Origin: Carnobacterium_B sp040274945
Lineage (GTDB): Bacteria; Bacillota; Bacilli; Lactobacillales; Carnobacteriaceae
DNA length: 64,000 bases
NCBI RefSeq assembly: GCF_040274945.1
Contig: NZ_JBEMAR010000008.1
Coordinates: 62,001-126,000, forward strand
Reading direction: 5' to 3'
In this document: piece by piece, positions 56,431 through 63,906 of the stretch
Layout of the letters: each line of letters opens with the position of its first letter
Numbering within the stretch: position 1 is the first letter of the stretch
The notes under the pieces: generated by a model
What the model was told of the DNA's origin: nothing
Database searches by the model: none
What the model saw: the letters and a program-made list of their open reading frames with translations, nothing else
Made by a program: the position numbers and the translations under genes

Positions 56431-56823
56431 TTATCGTACTTCAAATTCTGGAACCAAAGCACTTGGTTTAATAGTGATTTTAAATTGATATTGGTTCGCT
56501 TGAACCCAATCAACTTGTTCAACAATATAAACCGTTGTTGGAGATAAGCCTAAAATGTGTTTTTGAAATTCATTTTCACCTGTTTTTGCCATAATTTCTA
56601 ATTGATTATCTTCTTGGTCAGCATTAACCGACATTTGACCTTCAATCGTATATAACACTTCATCGCTGACAGTATTAATGAAAGTAATCTTTCGTTGCAC
56701 CTTAAAGTTATCAGCATCTTCACTTAAACTTTGCGAGGCAACTTCAGCATCTGTACAGGCTCCTAAAGCAACTAAGGAAATTGATAGTGCCATAATTAAA
56801 AACCATTTTTTGAACTTTTTCAT
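56431..56823 (-). CDS. Lipoprotein
   Basis: 130 aa. Signal peptide MKKFKKWFLIMALSISLVA with lipobox LGAC, so it is expected to be anchored outside the cell membrane. AAAGGAG upstream. A soluble domain follows. Phage lipoproteins of this size often act in superinfection exclusion; that is inference. Element f lies in its leader. Confidence 0.8.
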   Translation of the reverse strand: MKKFKKWFLIMALSISLVALGACTDAEVASQSLSEDADNFKVQRKITFINTVSDEVLYTIEGQMSVNADQEDNQLEIMAKTGENEFQKHILGLSPTTVYIVEQVDWVQANQYQFKITIKPSALVPEFEVR

Positions 56824-56850
56824 TAGCTATCTCCTTTTATTTAAAATTAA

Positions 56851-56910
56851 CAAGAAGCATCATCAACTTTATGCAATAGTATAGTTTGAAAAATTGCTGT
56901 AAGCTTCTTT
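56851..56910 (-). ncRNA. Y-RNA-like element f
   Basis: Begins TA after tRNA-Gly. AAGAAGC/GCTTCTT, then TTACAGCAATTTTTC and inner AACT/AGTT. Confidence 0.65.
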
Positions 56911-56982
56911 ATATGGACTACAGGATTCGAACCCGCACCCTCTGGTTGGAAGCCAGAGATACTACCCTTATACTAAGTCCAC
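56911..56982 (-). tRNA. tRNA-Gly (TCC)
   Basis: Acceptor GTGGACT/AGTCCAT, anticodon arm CTCTGG-CTTCCAA-CCAGAG region, T-loop TTCGAAT. Confidence 0.92.
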
Positions 56983-56998
56983 AAAATTTAAAAAACAA

Positions 56999-57072
56999 TC
57001 GGGAATGGAGGATTTGAACCTCCGGCCCCTCGGATCCAAACCGAGTGCGCTACCAGACTACGCCAATTCCCG
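56999..57072 (-). tRNA. tRNA-Pro (TGG)
   Basis: Acceptor CGGGAAT/ATTCCCG, anticodon arm CTCGG-TTTGGAT-CCGAG, T-loop TTCAAAT. Confidence 0.92.
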
Positions 57073-57157
57073 TTAATGCCAGAGCGTGCCCACCCGAATT
57101 TCTAATCTCCAGCTGCTAGCCCTAAGACACTGCTAGCCCCCCTCGTATTGCTTATCA

Positions 57158-57188
57158 AAACTGTATACTATAAATTATACAGTTTTGT
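57158..57188 (-). terminator. Hairpin terminator of winged-helix gene
   Basis: AAAACTGTATA pairs perfectly with its complement around an 8-nt loop. Confidence 0.7.
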
Positions 57189-57193
57189 CACAA

Positions 57194-57553
57194 CTAGGCT
57201 TTTTGATAGCCTACGTGATCTTTATTGCTGTCTGCTTTGTCAGTTTTCACTGCATTTTCTACTAAACGCATGATTGCAGCGAATTTTTGTGGAGATAATT
57301 CCAACCCTACTGCTGCTTGAACTTCGCCACCATCGTATGCAACTTCTGGATCGGCCTGGTTTGCGAACCATTCAGTAACTTGTGCAGCTACCACACGGTT
57401 TTCTTTTTGCGTTTTAGTTTCGCTTTGACGACGTTTTTCATTCATTTTGTCCACACGTTCAGCTTCTGCCAATAACAATTCTTGGTAACGAGGAGCCTCT
57501 GTCAACATTGCTGCTGCTTCACGGAACATTTCTGCTTTGTTTTGTTTAGTCAT
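57194..57553 (-). CDS. Small winged-helix-like protein (paralogue 3)
   Basis: 119 aa from ATG 57553 (MTKQNKAEMFREAAAML), GGGAG 10 nt upstream. It shares NQADPEVAY, GGEVQAAVG, LSPQKFAAIMRLVENA and HVGYQ with the proteins at 27701 and 33665, but is on the opposite strand in the tRNA region and has no exonuclease gene after it. Confidence 0.78.
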   Translation of the reverse strand: MTKQNKAEMFREAAAMLTEAPRYQELLLAEAERVDKMNEKRRQSETKTQKENRVVAAQVTEWFANQADPEVAYDGGEVQAAVGLELSPQKFAAIMRLVENAVKTDKADSNKDHVGYQKA

Positions 57554-57600
57554 AATAATCAATCTCCCTTTTATAATTTTTTTATTTATCTTACATACTT

Positions 57601-57629
57601 ATTATAACATCTTATTCAAATTTTTTCAA
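57601..57629 (-). promoter_or_regulatory. Promoter of paralogue 3
   Basis: Minus strand TTGAAA, 17 bp, TATAAT. Confidence 0.72.
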
Positions 57630-57687
57630 ATAAGTAAGTGACAAGACTCAAAATCTGAAGCAACTCTCTATTTCTTATTACATATAT

Positions 57688-57716
57688 ATTATATCATTTT
57701 AAATGATATTTTTCAA
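57688..57716 (-). promoter_or_regulatory. Second promoter, upstream
   Basis: Minus strand TTGAAA, 17 bp, TATAAT, between the SprT-like gene and the promoter at 57601. The role of the 60 nt between is unclear. Confidence 0.65.
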
Positions 57717-57723
57717 ATATGTT

Positions 57724-58293
57724 TTAAGACTTAACTACAACCAATTCTTTATCAACTAGCAAGCCACCACAATTACTGTGAGTGTAACGATTATTTAATC
57801 GTCTATTTGAGAAAGTAGATGCTCCGCACTTATCACATTCAGAACGAACTCTAAATGATAAAAGAGGTGTTGTTGGAGCTAGTTGTAACTTTTTATTAGT
57901 TGATCCTGACGAAAGTGAACCAATATAAGATAACAATTTTTCAAATTCAGGCTCTCCATCGCCATATTTACGCCCACTTTTGTGTAAATACCAGTGAGCA
58001 AGTTCATGTTTCAGAACTTTTTCAAATAAAGCTTCATCTTTTGCTAGATATAAAGCGATCTTTGTGAACTGACCAGACATTTCAATTTTATTTCCACCAG
58101 GGAAATATCTACCATATGTTCTAGTAAGTCGGTTGTTGATATGAAAAGTTGGAGCATTTGCCTCTTGGTTAGAGAAGAATTGATCAATGATTTTATCTCC
58201 CATTTCATTAATCTTCTCTAAAGCTTCAATTTTCTGTTTACCACTGATAGTTCTTGGATAATCTAAACCAAAATTCCCAATTATAGTTGACAT
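57724..58293 (-). CDS. SprT-like zinc metalloprotease
   Basis: 189 aa from ATG 58293 (MSTIIGNFGLDYPRT), AGGAGG 8 nt upstream. KHELAHWYLH is the HExxH zinc site followed by the third ligand region. The C-terminus has a zinc ribbon (CDKCGAST ... HSNCGG), as in SprT-family proteins, which cut DNA-protein crosslinks in some relatives. It lies directly downstream of a tRNA-Glu. Confidence 0.85.
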   Translation of the reverse strand: MSTIIGNFGLDYPRTISGKQKIEALEKINEMGDKIIDQFFSNQEANAPTFHINNRLTRTYGRYFPGGNKIEMSGQFTKIALYLAKDEALFEKVLKHELAHWYLHKSGRKYGDGEPEFEKLLSYIGSLSSGSTNKKLQLAPTTPLLSFRVRSECDKCGASTFSNRRLNNRYTHSNCGGLLVDKELVVVKS

Positions 58294-58319
58294 TGTACTC
58301 CTCCTTTTAATAAAATTAA

Positions 58320-58390
58320 TGACACTAGCGGGATTCGAACCCACATTCTCCGATAGAAAGTCGGATTTCCTAGCCATTAGAAGATAGTGC
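58320..58390 (-). tRNA. tRNA-Glu (TTC), copy 2
   Basis: Acceptor GGCACTA/TAGTGTC, anticodon arm TCCGA-CTTTCTA-TCGGA. Position 37 is U rather than a purine. Confidence 0.82.
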
Positions 58391-58420
58391 CGTTTTTAAT
58401 TTCTTTCTTAACTATATTAA

Positions 58421-58449
58421 TATTATATAATTTTAAAAGAAATTTTTCA
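58421..58449 (-). promoter_or_regulatory. Promoter
   Basis: Minus strand TTGAAA, 17 bp, TATAAT. The -35 box overlaps the 3' end of element l. Confidence 0.72.
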
Positions 58450-58514
58450 AGTTGTAAGCCGTATAGGCTTGAGGACTGATTGAACTTACGCCCAATTCTA
58501 GTCCCCAACTTGTA
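58447..58514 (-). ncRNA. tRNA-trailing element l
   Basis: Begins TA after tRNA-Met copy 3. CAAGTTG/CAACTTG closes GGACT/AGTCC and AAGCC/GGCTT, a three-way junction. Confidence 0.58.
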
Positions 58515-58589
58515 ATGTACCCTGCTGGATTCGAACCAGCGACTCCCCTGTTATGAGCAGGGTGCTCTGACCGCTGAACTAAGAGTACA
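58515..58589 (-). tRNA. tRNA-Met (CAT), copy 3
   Basis: Acceptor TGTACTC/GGGTACA, anticodon arm CCCTG-CTCATAA-CAGGG. Confidence 0.88.
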
Positions 58590-58592
58590 ATA

Positions 58593-58687
58593 TTTGGATA
58601 GCAGGACTCGAACCTGCACTACATCGTCATGTACGGAGATCTCCAATGGGGAGAATATCCTGCGTCTTCCAGTTTCGCCATATCCAA
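58593..58687 (-). tRNA. Class II Leu-like tRNA with expanded anticodon arm
   Basis: Acceptor TTGGATA/TATCCAA, D-stem GCG/CGC and variable arm TACAT-GACG-ATGTA as in tRNA-Leu. The anticodon region is about 8 nt too long: CTCC-CCATT-GGAG sits within a further stem. If read as a 7-nt loop the triplet is CAT. Confidence 0.65.
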
Positions 58688-58695
58688 ACTTACCT

Positions 58696-58933
58696 AGGTT
58701 GGGTGTAACATTTTCTCTATCTTTTCTAAACAATGGCTCCACACCAAGGGAAAAAGGAATTGAACCTTAGCCATGTTATGATAGAAAGGCAACCAGAGGA
58801 AATTGACTATACAGTTGCCTTAGCTAGTGCCCCGTCCCAAAGAGTTTTTCCTCAACTCTGTGAGCACGCCTTACAGTTAATTCTGCTTTTATTCGTTGGT
58901 TTTCGACGCCAACTAGGCTTGCCAAACCTTTAA
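58696..58933 (-). ncRNA. Structured spacer after tRNA-Gln (element o)
   Basis: No gene supported. Stems GTTGG/CCAAC, GGCAAC/GTTGCC, AGAGTT/AACTCT and a T-arm-like AAGG-TTCAATT-CCTT. It may include a decayed tRNA. Confidence 0.4.
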
Positions 58934-59005
58934 TTCTCAGAGCTGGGTTCGAACCAACATCGCAACCTTCAAAGGGTCGTGTCCTACCAGTTAGACGATC
59001 TGAGA
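58934..59005 (-). tRNA. tRNA-Gln (TTG)
   Basis: Acceptor TCTCAGA/TCTGAGA, anticodon arm CGACC-CTTTGAA-GGTTG. First tRNA of the array in transcription order. Confidence 0.92.
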
Positions 59006-59036
59006 TAAATTATTATTTCCTTAACTTTCTATAATA

Positions 59037-59101
59037 ATTATAACATTTTTAAAAGAAAATTTCAAGTAAGGAATTACATCCTTGTAAGAAAACCTTACTT
59101 G
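59037..59101 (-). promoter_or_regulatory. Terminator overlapped by promoter of the tRNA array
   Basis: CAAGTAAGG pairs with CCTTACTTG (59061-59095). TTGAAA (59065-59060) overlaps its right arm, then 17 bp and TATAAT (59042-59037). Confidence 0.75.
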
Positions 59102-59120
59102 TTAATTAACTTTATAATTT

Positions 59121-59149
59121 ATTATAACACGTTTATAAAAATTTGTCAA
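59121..59149 (-). promoter_or_regulatory. Strong promoter upstream of a short leader
   Basis: Minus strand TTGACA, 17 bp, TATAAT. Its transcript would meet the terminator at 59095 within about 50 nt. Confidence 0.75.
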
Positions 59150-59152
59150 GTA

Positions 59153-59665
59153 TTACTTACTTAACTCCTCTTTAACAGCGTCATAAACTAGAACACCATC
59201 GCTAATAACCAGAATTACATTATCTGTTTTAACTGGGTTAGCAATAGCTAATGAGGTACCTTCACCAGCTGAAGCAGAGATTTCAGCAGACAATTCTACA
59301 AAAGCATCTACCATTTGATCCCATTCTTCTGTTTGGCCTGTACTCAAAACATATTCTACATCTTGAATAAAGGCTTCATCAGTTGGGGTAATAATGAAAG
59401 CATTTTGTTCTGCATCATAGACTACAGTCCCTAAATCAGCATAACCTTGTTGCAATACTTTCAAAATAGAATTTTTAGCAGCTTCTTCTTTTAAGTCTGG
59501 AGCTTGTGATTCGTGCGTTTTCTCTGGCGGATTTAAACTTTCAACAACCTTATCGCCCGTAACTGCATCTGTATCTTTGGTCTCTTGGGGCGGGACAATC
59601 ATTGAACATCCTACCAATCCTAAACCAAATAAAAACGTAGCCCCCATTAACAAAATCTTCTTCAT
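59153..59665 (-). CDS. Lipoprotein
   Basis: 170 aa. Signal peptide MKKILLMGATFLFGLGLV with lipobox LVGC. The mature part is acidic and soluble. Unlike the 130-aa lipoprotein in sequence. GGGAG upstream. Probably exposed on the cell surface; possible exclusion factor. Confidence 0.8.
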   Translation of the reverse strand: MKKILLMGATFLFGLGLVGCSMIVPPQETKDTDAVTGDKVVESLNPPEKTHESQAPDLKEEAAKNSILKVLQQGYADLGTVVYDAEQNAFIITPTDEAFIQDVEYVLSTGQTEEWDQMVDAFVELSAEISASAGEGTSLAIANPVKTDNVILVISDGVLVYDAVKEELSK

Positions 59666-59701
59666 TTTATAACTCCCTTTCTTCCCTTAACTTTATAATT
59701 A

Positions 59702-59730
59702 ATTATAACATCTTAAATAAAATTTTTCAA
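59702..59730 (-). promoter_or_regulatory. Promoter
   Basis: Minus strand TTGAAA, 17 bp, TATAAT, then TAATTATAAAGTTAA. Confidence 0.75.
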
Positions 59731-59733
59731 ATG

Positions 59734-60282
59734 TTATTTGTAAAACTCTTCATATTTATTAATCATGAACCAATAAAAAGAAGCAACTGTTGGAGCCGAT
59801 CGAATAATACCATCTTCAATTTTACTGCGAAATTCTTCTAAGGTTAGTTCTTTGAGTTCAACGTATTCATCGCTGTCAAAACGAGTTGGCTTTTTGTCGA
59901 AAGGACCTTCTGCATAGTAAATAAAAATCTCTTCATCTGTAAACCCCTCACTAGAGCTAATAACTCCAATTTTCTTTAAATCTTTGCTTGACACAAGCCC
60001 CAATTCTTCTTCTAGCTCACGAGCAGCAGCATCTAATGGAATTTCATTACTATCAATAAAACCAGCAGCATTGCCCCAGCGATATTGATTAACTCCAGAA
60101 CGATACTCATATCCAAGAGAGAAGGTAAGAGTTTGTGGATCAAATACTAAAATAGAAACACAAGGGGCGTGGCGCACAATATGCCTCGTAATTTCCCCTT
60201 GATTTTCCAATTCAATTTTTCTTGTAACTACGTCAAATACAGGATTAAAAACAGCTTGGACTTTTTCTTCTAAAATCTTCAT
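59734..60282 (-). CDS. Nudix hydrolase, ADP-ribose pyrophosphatase-like
   Basis: 182 aa. The Nudix box is complete: G-x5-E-x7-REL-EEELG (GFIDSNEIPLDA then ARELEEELGL). Strand NAAGFI and the loop EGFTDEEIFIYYAEG resemble ADP-ribose or NADH pyrophosphatases. It neighbours a macro-domain gene and is near nadR and pnuC, so ADP-ribose or NAD turnover is the likely role. Confidence 0.9.
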   Translation of the reverse strand: MKILEEKVQAVFNPVFDVVTRKIELENQGEITRHIVRHAPCVSILVFDPQTLTFSLGYEYRSGVNQYRWGNAAGFIDSNEIPLDAAARELEEELGLVSSKDLKKIGVISSSEGFTDEEIFIYYAEGPFDKKPTRFDSDEYVELKELTLEEFRSKIEDGIIRSAPTVASFYWFMINKYEEFYK

Positions 60283-60298
60283 AACACGATAACTCCTC

Positions 60299-60748
60299 CT
60301 ATAATTTATATAAATAAATATCTATATTAAATTCTTCAGCAGCTTCGGTAATAATTCCAAGAATAATATTCCAGTTTCCACCTGCTAGACCGCAGCCAAT
60401 ACCATATGGTAAGCCAATTTTTACTTCTACGCCATCTTTTTGAATCTTTTGTAGAGCATTGCGCAAAGCCTTTTGGAAATATTCATATTGGGTACGTGTA
60501 CCCCGACCATATCCAATTTGTGCATATAAATTTACAATTAAAACTCCCTTGTCAATAGCAGCACTATACCCACCTAATCTATCTTTACCTAAAGGAACTG
60601 GATGATTATAATCTGCTTCAAATGCTTTAGGATATTGGGCTTTAATTTGACGAGCAATACCAGCTCCCATTTTATTAAAGCAATTACATTGGTGCATAAT
60701 AACATTACAATCAGATTTTAATAAGTCGCCTTGTACAATTTTAATCAT
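60299..60748 (-). CDS. Macro-domain protein (Appr-1''-p processing type)
   Basis: 149 aa. IVQGDLLKSDCNVIMHQCNC, MGAGIARQIKAQYP and GLPYGIGCGLAGGNW are the ligand-binding loops of phosphatase-type macro domains that act on ADP-ribose 1''-phosphate, a by-product of some tRNA splicing and repair reactions. It is a single domain of normal length. It lies 16 nt from the Nudix gene. Confidence 0.93.
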   Translation of the reverse strand: MIKIVQGDLLKSDCNVIMHQCNCFNKMGAGIARQIKAQYPKAFEADYNHPVPLGKDRLGGYSAAIDKGVLIVNLYAQIGYGRGTRTQYEYFQKALRNALQKIQKDGVEVKIGLPYGIGCGLAGGNWNIILGIITEAAEEFNIDIYLYKL

Positions 60749-60937
60749 TTAATCGGTCTCCTTTGTATTATATCCACCTTTTTGTGCTTTATCTAAAATA
60801 TCTTCGTAGGACATGATTGCATAATCTTCACCTGGGATCAGCGTTTCTAAAATATCTCGCAATGTATCATGATGATGCGAACTATCCCCATATGCTAATG
60901 AATCAGCAATTTTTTCAATTAACTTTTCTTTATCCAA
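60749..60937 (-). CDS. Small unknown protein
   Basis: 62 aa, His-rich turn (YGDSSHHHDTL). The stop precedes the macro-domain ATG directly. GGAGG-type site upstream. Confidence 0.7.
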   Translation of the reverse strand: MDKEKLIEKIADSLAYGDSSHHHDTLRDILETLIPGEDYAIMSYEDILDKAQKGGYNTKETD

Positions 60938-61335
60938 TATTCTTCCTCCTTAATAATAGGTTTTTGTTCTATAATAAAGGTATAAGTATACCATTTTGTA
61001 GCATATTTTTTTCTAATAACTTCACAAATTTCTTCATTCGACATAGTTTTATCTGAAATAAATCTAATTTTTTGAGTAAAACAAGGTTCCTCGGTATCAC
61101 TATCAGTATCACCTTGTCGAAAACCTACTAGATTCTCAAAAGCATCTATTAGTTGATAGCTAAAAAGTTTCTTTTCTGTATTTAGTTCAACTAAAATGGG
61201 TAGATTTCTTCTAGCTATCTTACCTACTGCAGGATTAAGAGGAATCATTTCTTCACGAAGATAACCCTGTTTCATTAAATCAATATAAAAAGAATTAAAC
61301 TCTTCTGTTTCTTTAATAATATATCTTTTAATCAT
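60919..61335 (-). CDS. Unknown protein
   Basis: 138 aa, mixed charge. It overlaps the next gene by 19 nt. No motif. Confidence 0.72.
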   Translation of the reverse strand: MIKRYIIKETEEFNSFYIDLMKQGYLREEMIPLNPAVGKIARRNLPILVELNTEKKLFSYQLIDAFENLVGFRQGDTDSDTEEPCFTQKIRFISDKTMSNEEICEVIRKKYATKWYTYTFIIEQKPIIKEEEYWIKKS

Positions 61336-61366
61336 ACTAACTCCTCCTTATTTAAGCTTATAAATA

Positions 61367-61414
61367 ATTATAACACTTTAAAACAAAAAAAGCAACTGAA
61401 ATTAATCAGTTGCC
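61367..61414 (-). promoter_or_regulatory. Overlapping terminator and promoter
   Basis: GCAACTGA pairs with TCAGTTGC, then T7. TTGCTT (61395-61390) in the right arm, 17 bp, TATAAT (61372-61367). Confidence 0.78.
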
Positions 61415-61420
61415 TTTGAC

Positions 61421-62143
61421 TTATTTATCTTTTTTAGATAGCTTGCTCCATTGGTAATATCCAGCTACAGCATTTAATTGGTAAATTACATCACGAATCA
61501 TAAACCAGTAATTTCCAGATGTTAAGTTTAGACCAAAATTCACAAAGTTAGAACTAGCCCATCCTAACCAGCTAGAAGCTTTACCCATAATCATTAAGAA
61601 TTGTGAGGTAATACTAATTGCAAATGTCAGAATATTCCCCCAATAAACCCAAGGACCCATTGCAGCCAATGAAAATCCTAGGTAAGGTCCAGCGAAAACT
61701 AATACTAGCATTCCGACAATGAAGAAAATAACCGTAAAAATTAATTGCTCTTTGTTAGTTTTAGTTACTTCAACTTTACCATCACCTGACTGATATTTAG
61801 GGTTGTTCCAACGTAATAATCCTACAACGTGCATTAAACCAAAGTAGAATCCTGAAACTACCATACCCCAAGTACCAAAATAAGCAAAAGTAGCCATTTC
61901 ACCAAGGTTTGATAGAATACCTAGCCAGTTACCTAATTTACCTTCTCGATCTGCCAATGTAATAACACATGGGACTCCCAAACAGTAAGCAGTTACAAAG
62001 AATACTACTTCCGACCAAACTGCAAAGTTAGTAATTGCAATCCCAAAAGCAAGACCAATGAGAATGAGGGCGATATTGAAATACTTTCGATACTTACCAT
62101 CACTCATGAATAAATTTCCCCAAAAACTATACGTATTTTCCAT
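61421..62143 (-). CDS. pnuC: Nicotinamide riboside transporter PnuC
   Basis: 240 aa from ATG 62143 (MENTYSFWGNLFMSDGKYR), AAAGGAAG 9 nt upstream. About seven transmembrane helices. Conserved PnuC features include NWLGILSNLGEMATFAYFGT, the region before WNNPKY and GNYWFMIRDVIYQLNAVAGY. It imports nicotinamide riboside, the substrate of the NadR kinase encoded just upstream. Confidence 0.93.
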   Translation of the reverse strand: MENTYSFWGNLFMSDGKYRKYFNIALILIGLAFGIAITNFAVWSEVVFFVTAYCLGVPCVITLADREGKLGNWLGILSNLGEMATFAYFGTWGMVVSGFYFGLMHVVGLLRWNNPKYQSGDGKVEVTKTNKEQLIFTVIFFIVGMLVLVFAGPYLGFSLAAMGPWVYWGNILTFAISITSQFLMIMGKASSWLGWASSNFVNFGLNLTSGNYWFMIRDVIYQLNAVAGYYQWSKLSKKDK

Positions 62144-62160
62144 ACTAATAAACTTCCTTT

Positions 62161-62427
62161 CTATTTGACAGGTTTCCATTCTTTAACTACAATTTCTTTT
62201 TGCTCAACTTCTATTGCGGTTTGAGACCAAAATTCATTTTCCTGCATTTCTGTGGCGGCCTCACTCCAGTGAATCATATAATTTTTATTGTCTTCGGACT
62301 GTATAATACCACTCTTGTGGACGTGCCATCGTCCAGTCCCATCAATAAACTCATCAATTAAGAAATATTTTTCGCTATCTTCATAAACTATATCTTTTAC
62401 TTCTTCTTCAGTTAGTCTAATACTCAT
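62161..62427 (-). CDS. Unknown protein between nadR and pnuC
   Basis: 88 aa, acidic (MSIRLTEEEVKDIVYEDSEK...), Trp-rich. Between the NAD salvage genes on the same transcript. No motif. Confidence 0.75.
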   Translation of the reverse strand: MSIRLTEEEVKDIVYEDSEKYFLIDEFIDGTGRWHVHKSGIIQSEDNKNYMIHWSEAATEMQENEFWSQTAIEVEQKEIVVKEWKPVK

Positions 62428-62437
62428 ATTGATCCTC

Positions 62438-63565
62438 CTATTTCCATTCCCAGTTACTTTCCATTTCGTTTACTTTCTTTTGGAGTTCTTCGACTGTAAC
62501 TTTATTTTCTAAGAACTCTTTAACTACCATTTTACAAACTTCATAACGAACTTCATAATCACTGGCAGAAATTTCAACAAAAGGAATATTGTTCACGATA
62601 TATAAAGATTTAAGCAAAGTTTGGAATTTTTGGCGTTCAGTTTCTTCGCCAATCATTCTCATGCCATCGTCGACCCATTCTACATTGTTATTTAAAAGAA
62701 TTGTTAGGTCAAACCGGACATTTTCAATTTTGTCTTGAACAGAAGGATGTTGGCGACCCTCATATGTCATACAAAATGCTTGAGTAGCCACAAAGTCTGT
62801 ATCTGAAAACAACACTTTATTGGCATTGGTTGCAGCAAACTTTAAATCTTGATAATGTCCAGAAACAATATCAGCGTAATGTTTGTATTGTAAAGCACTT
62901 TCATCGCCACCTAGTTCAGTTTCTGTAATTGTACGACCATACTCCCATACGGATGTAGTTGCATATAACTGAGATAGTCGATCTGTCATGATTGTTTTAC
63001 CACTGGATTCCCCACCAGCAATAACAATTTTAGGCACTAATAGCTCACGGCTTGCACGAGGAATAAAGTCCCAGTATTTGTAAGGGTCATTTCGTACTTT
63101 AGTCGCTGAAATATTAACTTCAGAACGGTCTTGATCTAGTAAAACTACATCTGAACCGAAGTATTTTTTATACCCTTCCACGTCAGAGTCTTCGTTAATA
63201 AAGAATACCGCTTTATCAAAGCTAAAATCTTTCGGAACCTTCCGATGATTTGCAATAGATTCTTTTACTAAATCAGACCAAGGTTGCCAACCATTTGGAT
63301 AAGATGGTACATCACTTTCATCAACTAAAATAGGAATAATTAAATCTCGTTGATTTTGGAAAGTTTTTTGAACAATAGCAAGCTTATCTTTCCCCGTAAG
63401 AGGTCGTTTTAAATTTGAGTCCAAATACAATGCCTGATCTCTTGCTTCATGATGAGAAACAATCACAATAACTTTCTTACAGAGTGTAGACGCACGTTGA
63501 ATCAAATTAACATGACCAATATGCAATGGATAAAACTTACCTACAACAATACCATATTCTTTCAT
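62438..63565 (-). CDS. nadR: NadR-like NMN adenylyltransferase / nicotinamide riboside kinase
   Basis: 375 aa. The N-terminal nucleotidyltransferase has GKFYPLHIGHVNLI and ISATKVRNDP. The kinase domain has Walker A IAGGESSGKTIMTDRL, then FSDTDFVATQAF. There is no N-terminal HTH, so it is enzymatic, not a repressor. With PnuC it makes a complete nicotinamide riboside to NAD route. Confidence 0.95.
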   Translation of the reverse strand: MKEYGIVVGKFYPLHIGHVNLIQRASTLCKKVIVIVSHHEARDQALYLDSNLKRPLTGKDKLAIVQKTFQNQRDLIIPILVDESDVPSYPNGWQPWSDLVKESIANHRKVPKDFSFDKAVFFINEDSDVEGYKKYFGSDVVLLDQDRSEVNISATKVRNDPYKYWDFIPRASRELLVPKIVIAGGESSGKTIMTDRLSQLYATTSVWEYGRTITETELGGDESALQYKHYADIVSGHYQDLKFAATNANKVLFSDTDFVATQAFCMTYEGRQHPSVQDKIENVRFDLTILLNNNVEWVDDGMRMIGEETERQKFQTLLKSLYIVNNIPFVEISASDYEVRYEVCKMVVKEFLENKVTVEELQKKVNEMESNWEWK

Positions 63566-63588
63566 ATAATCAAACTCTCCCTTTTAAT

Positions 63589-63870
63589 TTAATAGATATA
63601 TAAATACCACGATGGGTCTTGTCTTACTCCACCGCAAATTTCGATATCCTTTTGAACTCTAAAACCCTTATCTCTTAAATAAGAGGCAAAAGCTTCTTGT
63701 CTTTCATCATAATAGAATAAACCTTTTACATTAGGTGCAGGAATATGAACTTTTTCCGATCCTTTTTTAGCTTCTTCTAATAAAACTTTTTCAAATTTTA
63801 CCATTTCTCCAGAAAAAACAGAATCTCTCTCTTGTTTCCCAACACTGGATAATTCTTCTGGTGTTAACAT
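63589..63870 (-). CDS. Unknown protein
   Basis: 93 aa, basic and acidic patches. First gene of the NAD transcript, AGGAGG upstream. No motif. Confidence 0.72.
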   Translation of the reverse strand: MLTPEELSSVGKQERDSVFSGEMVKFEKVLLEEAKKGSEKVHIPAPNVKGLFYYDERQEAFASYLRDKGFRVQKDIEICGGVRQDPSWYLYIY

Positions 63871-63906
63871 AAGGCTCCTCCTTTTTATTACTCAACTTTA
63901 TAATTA

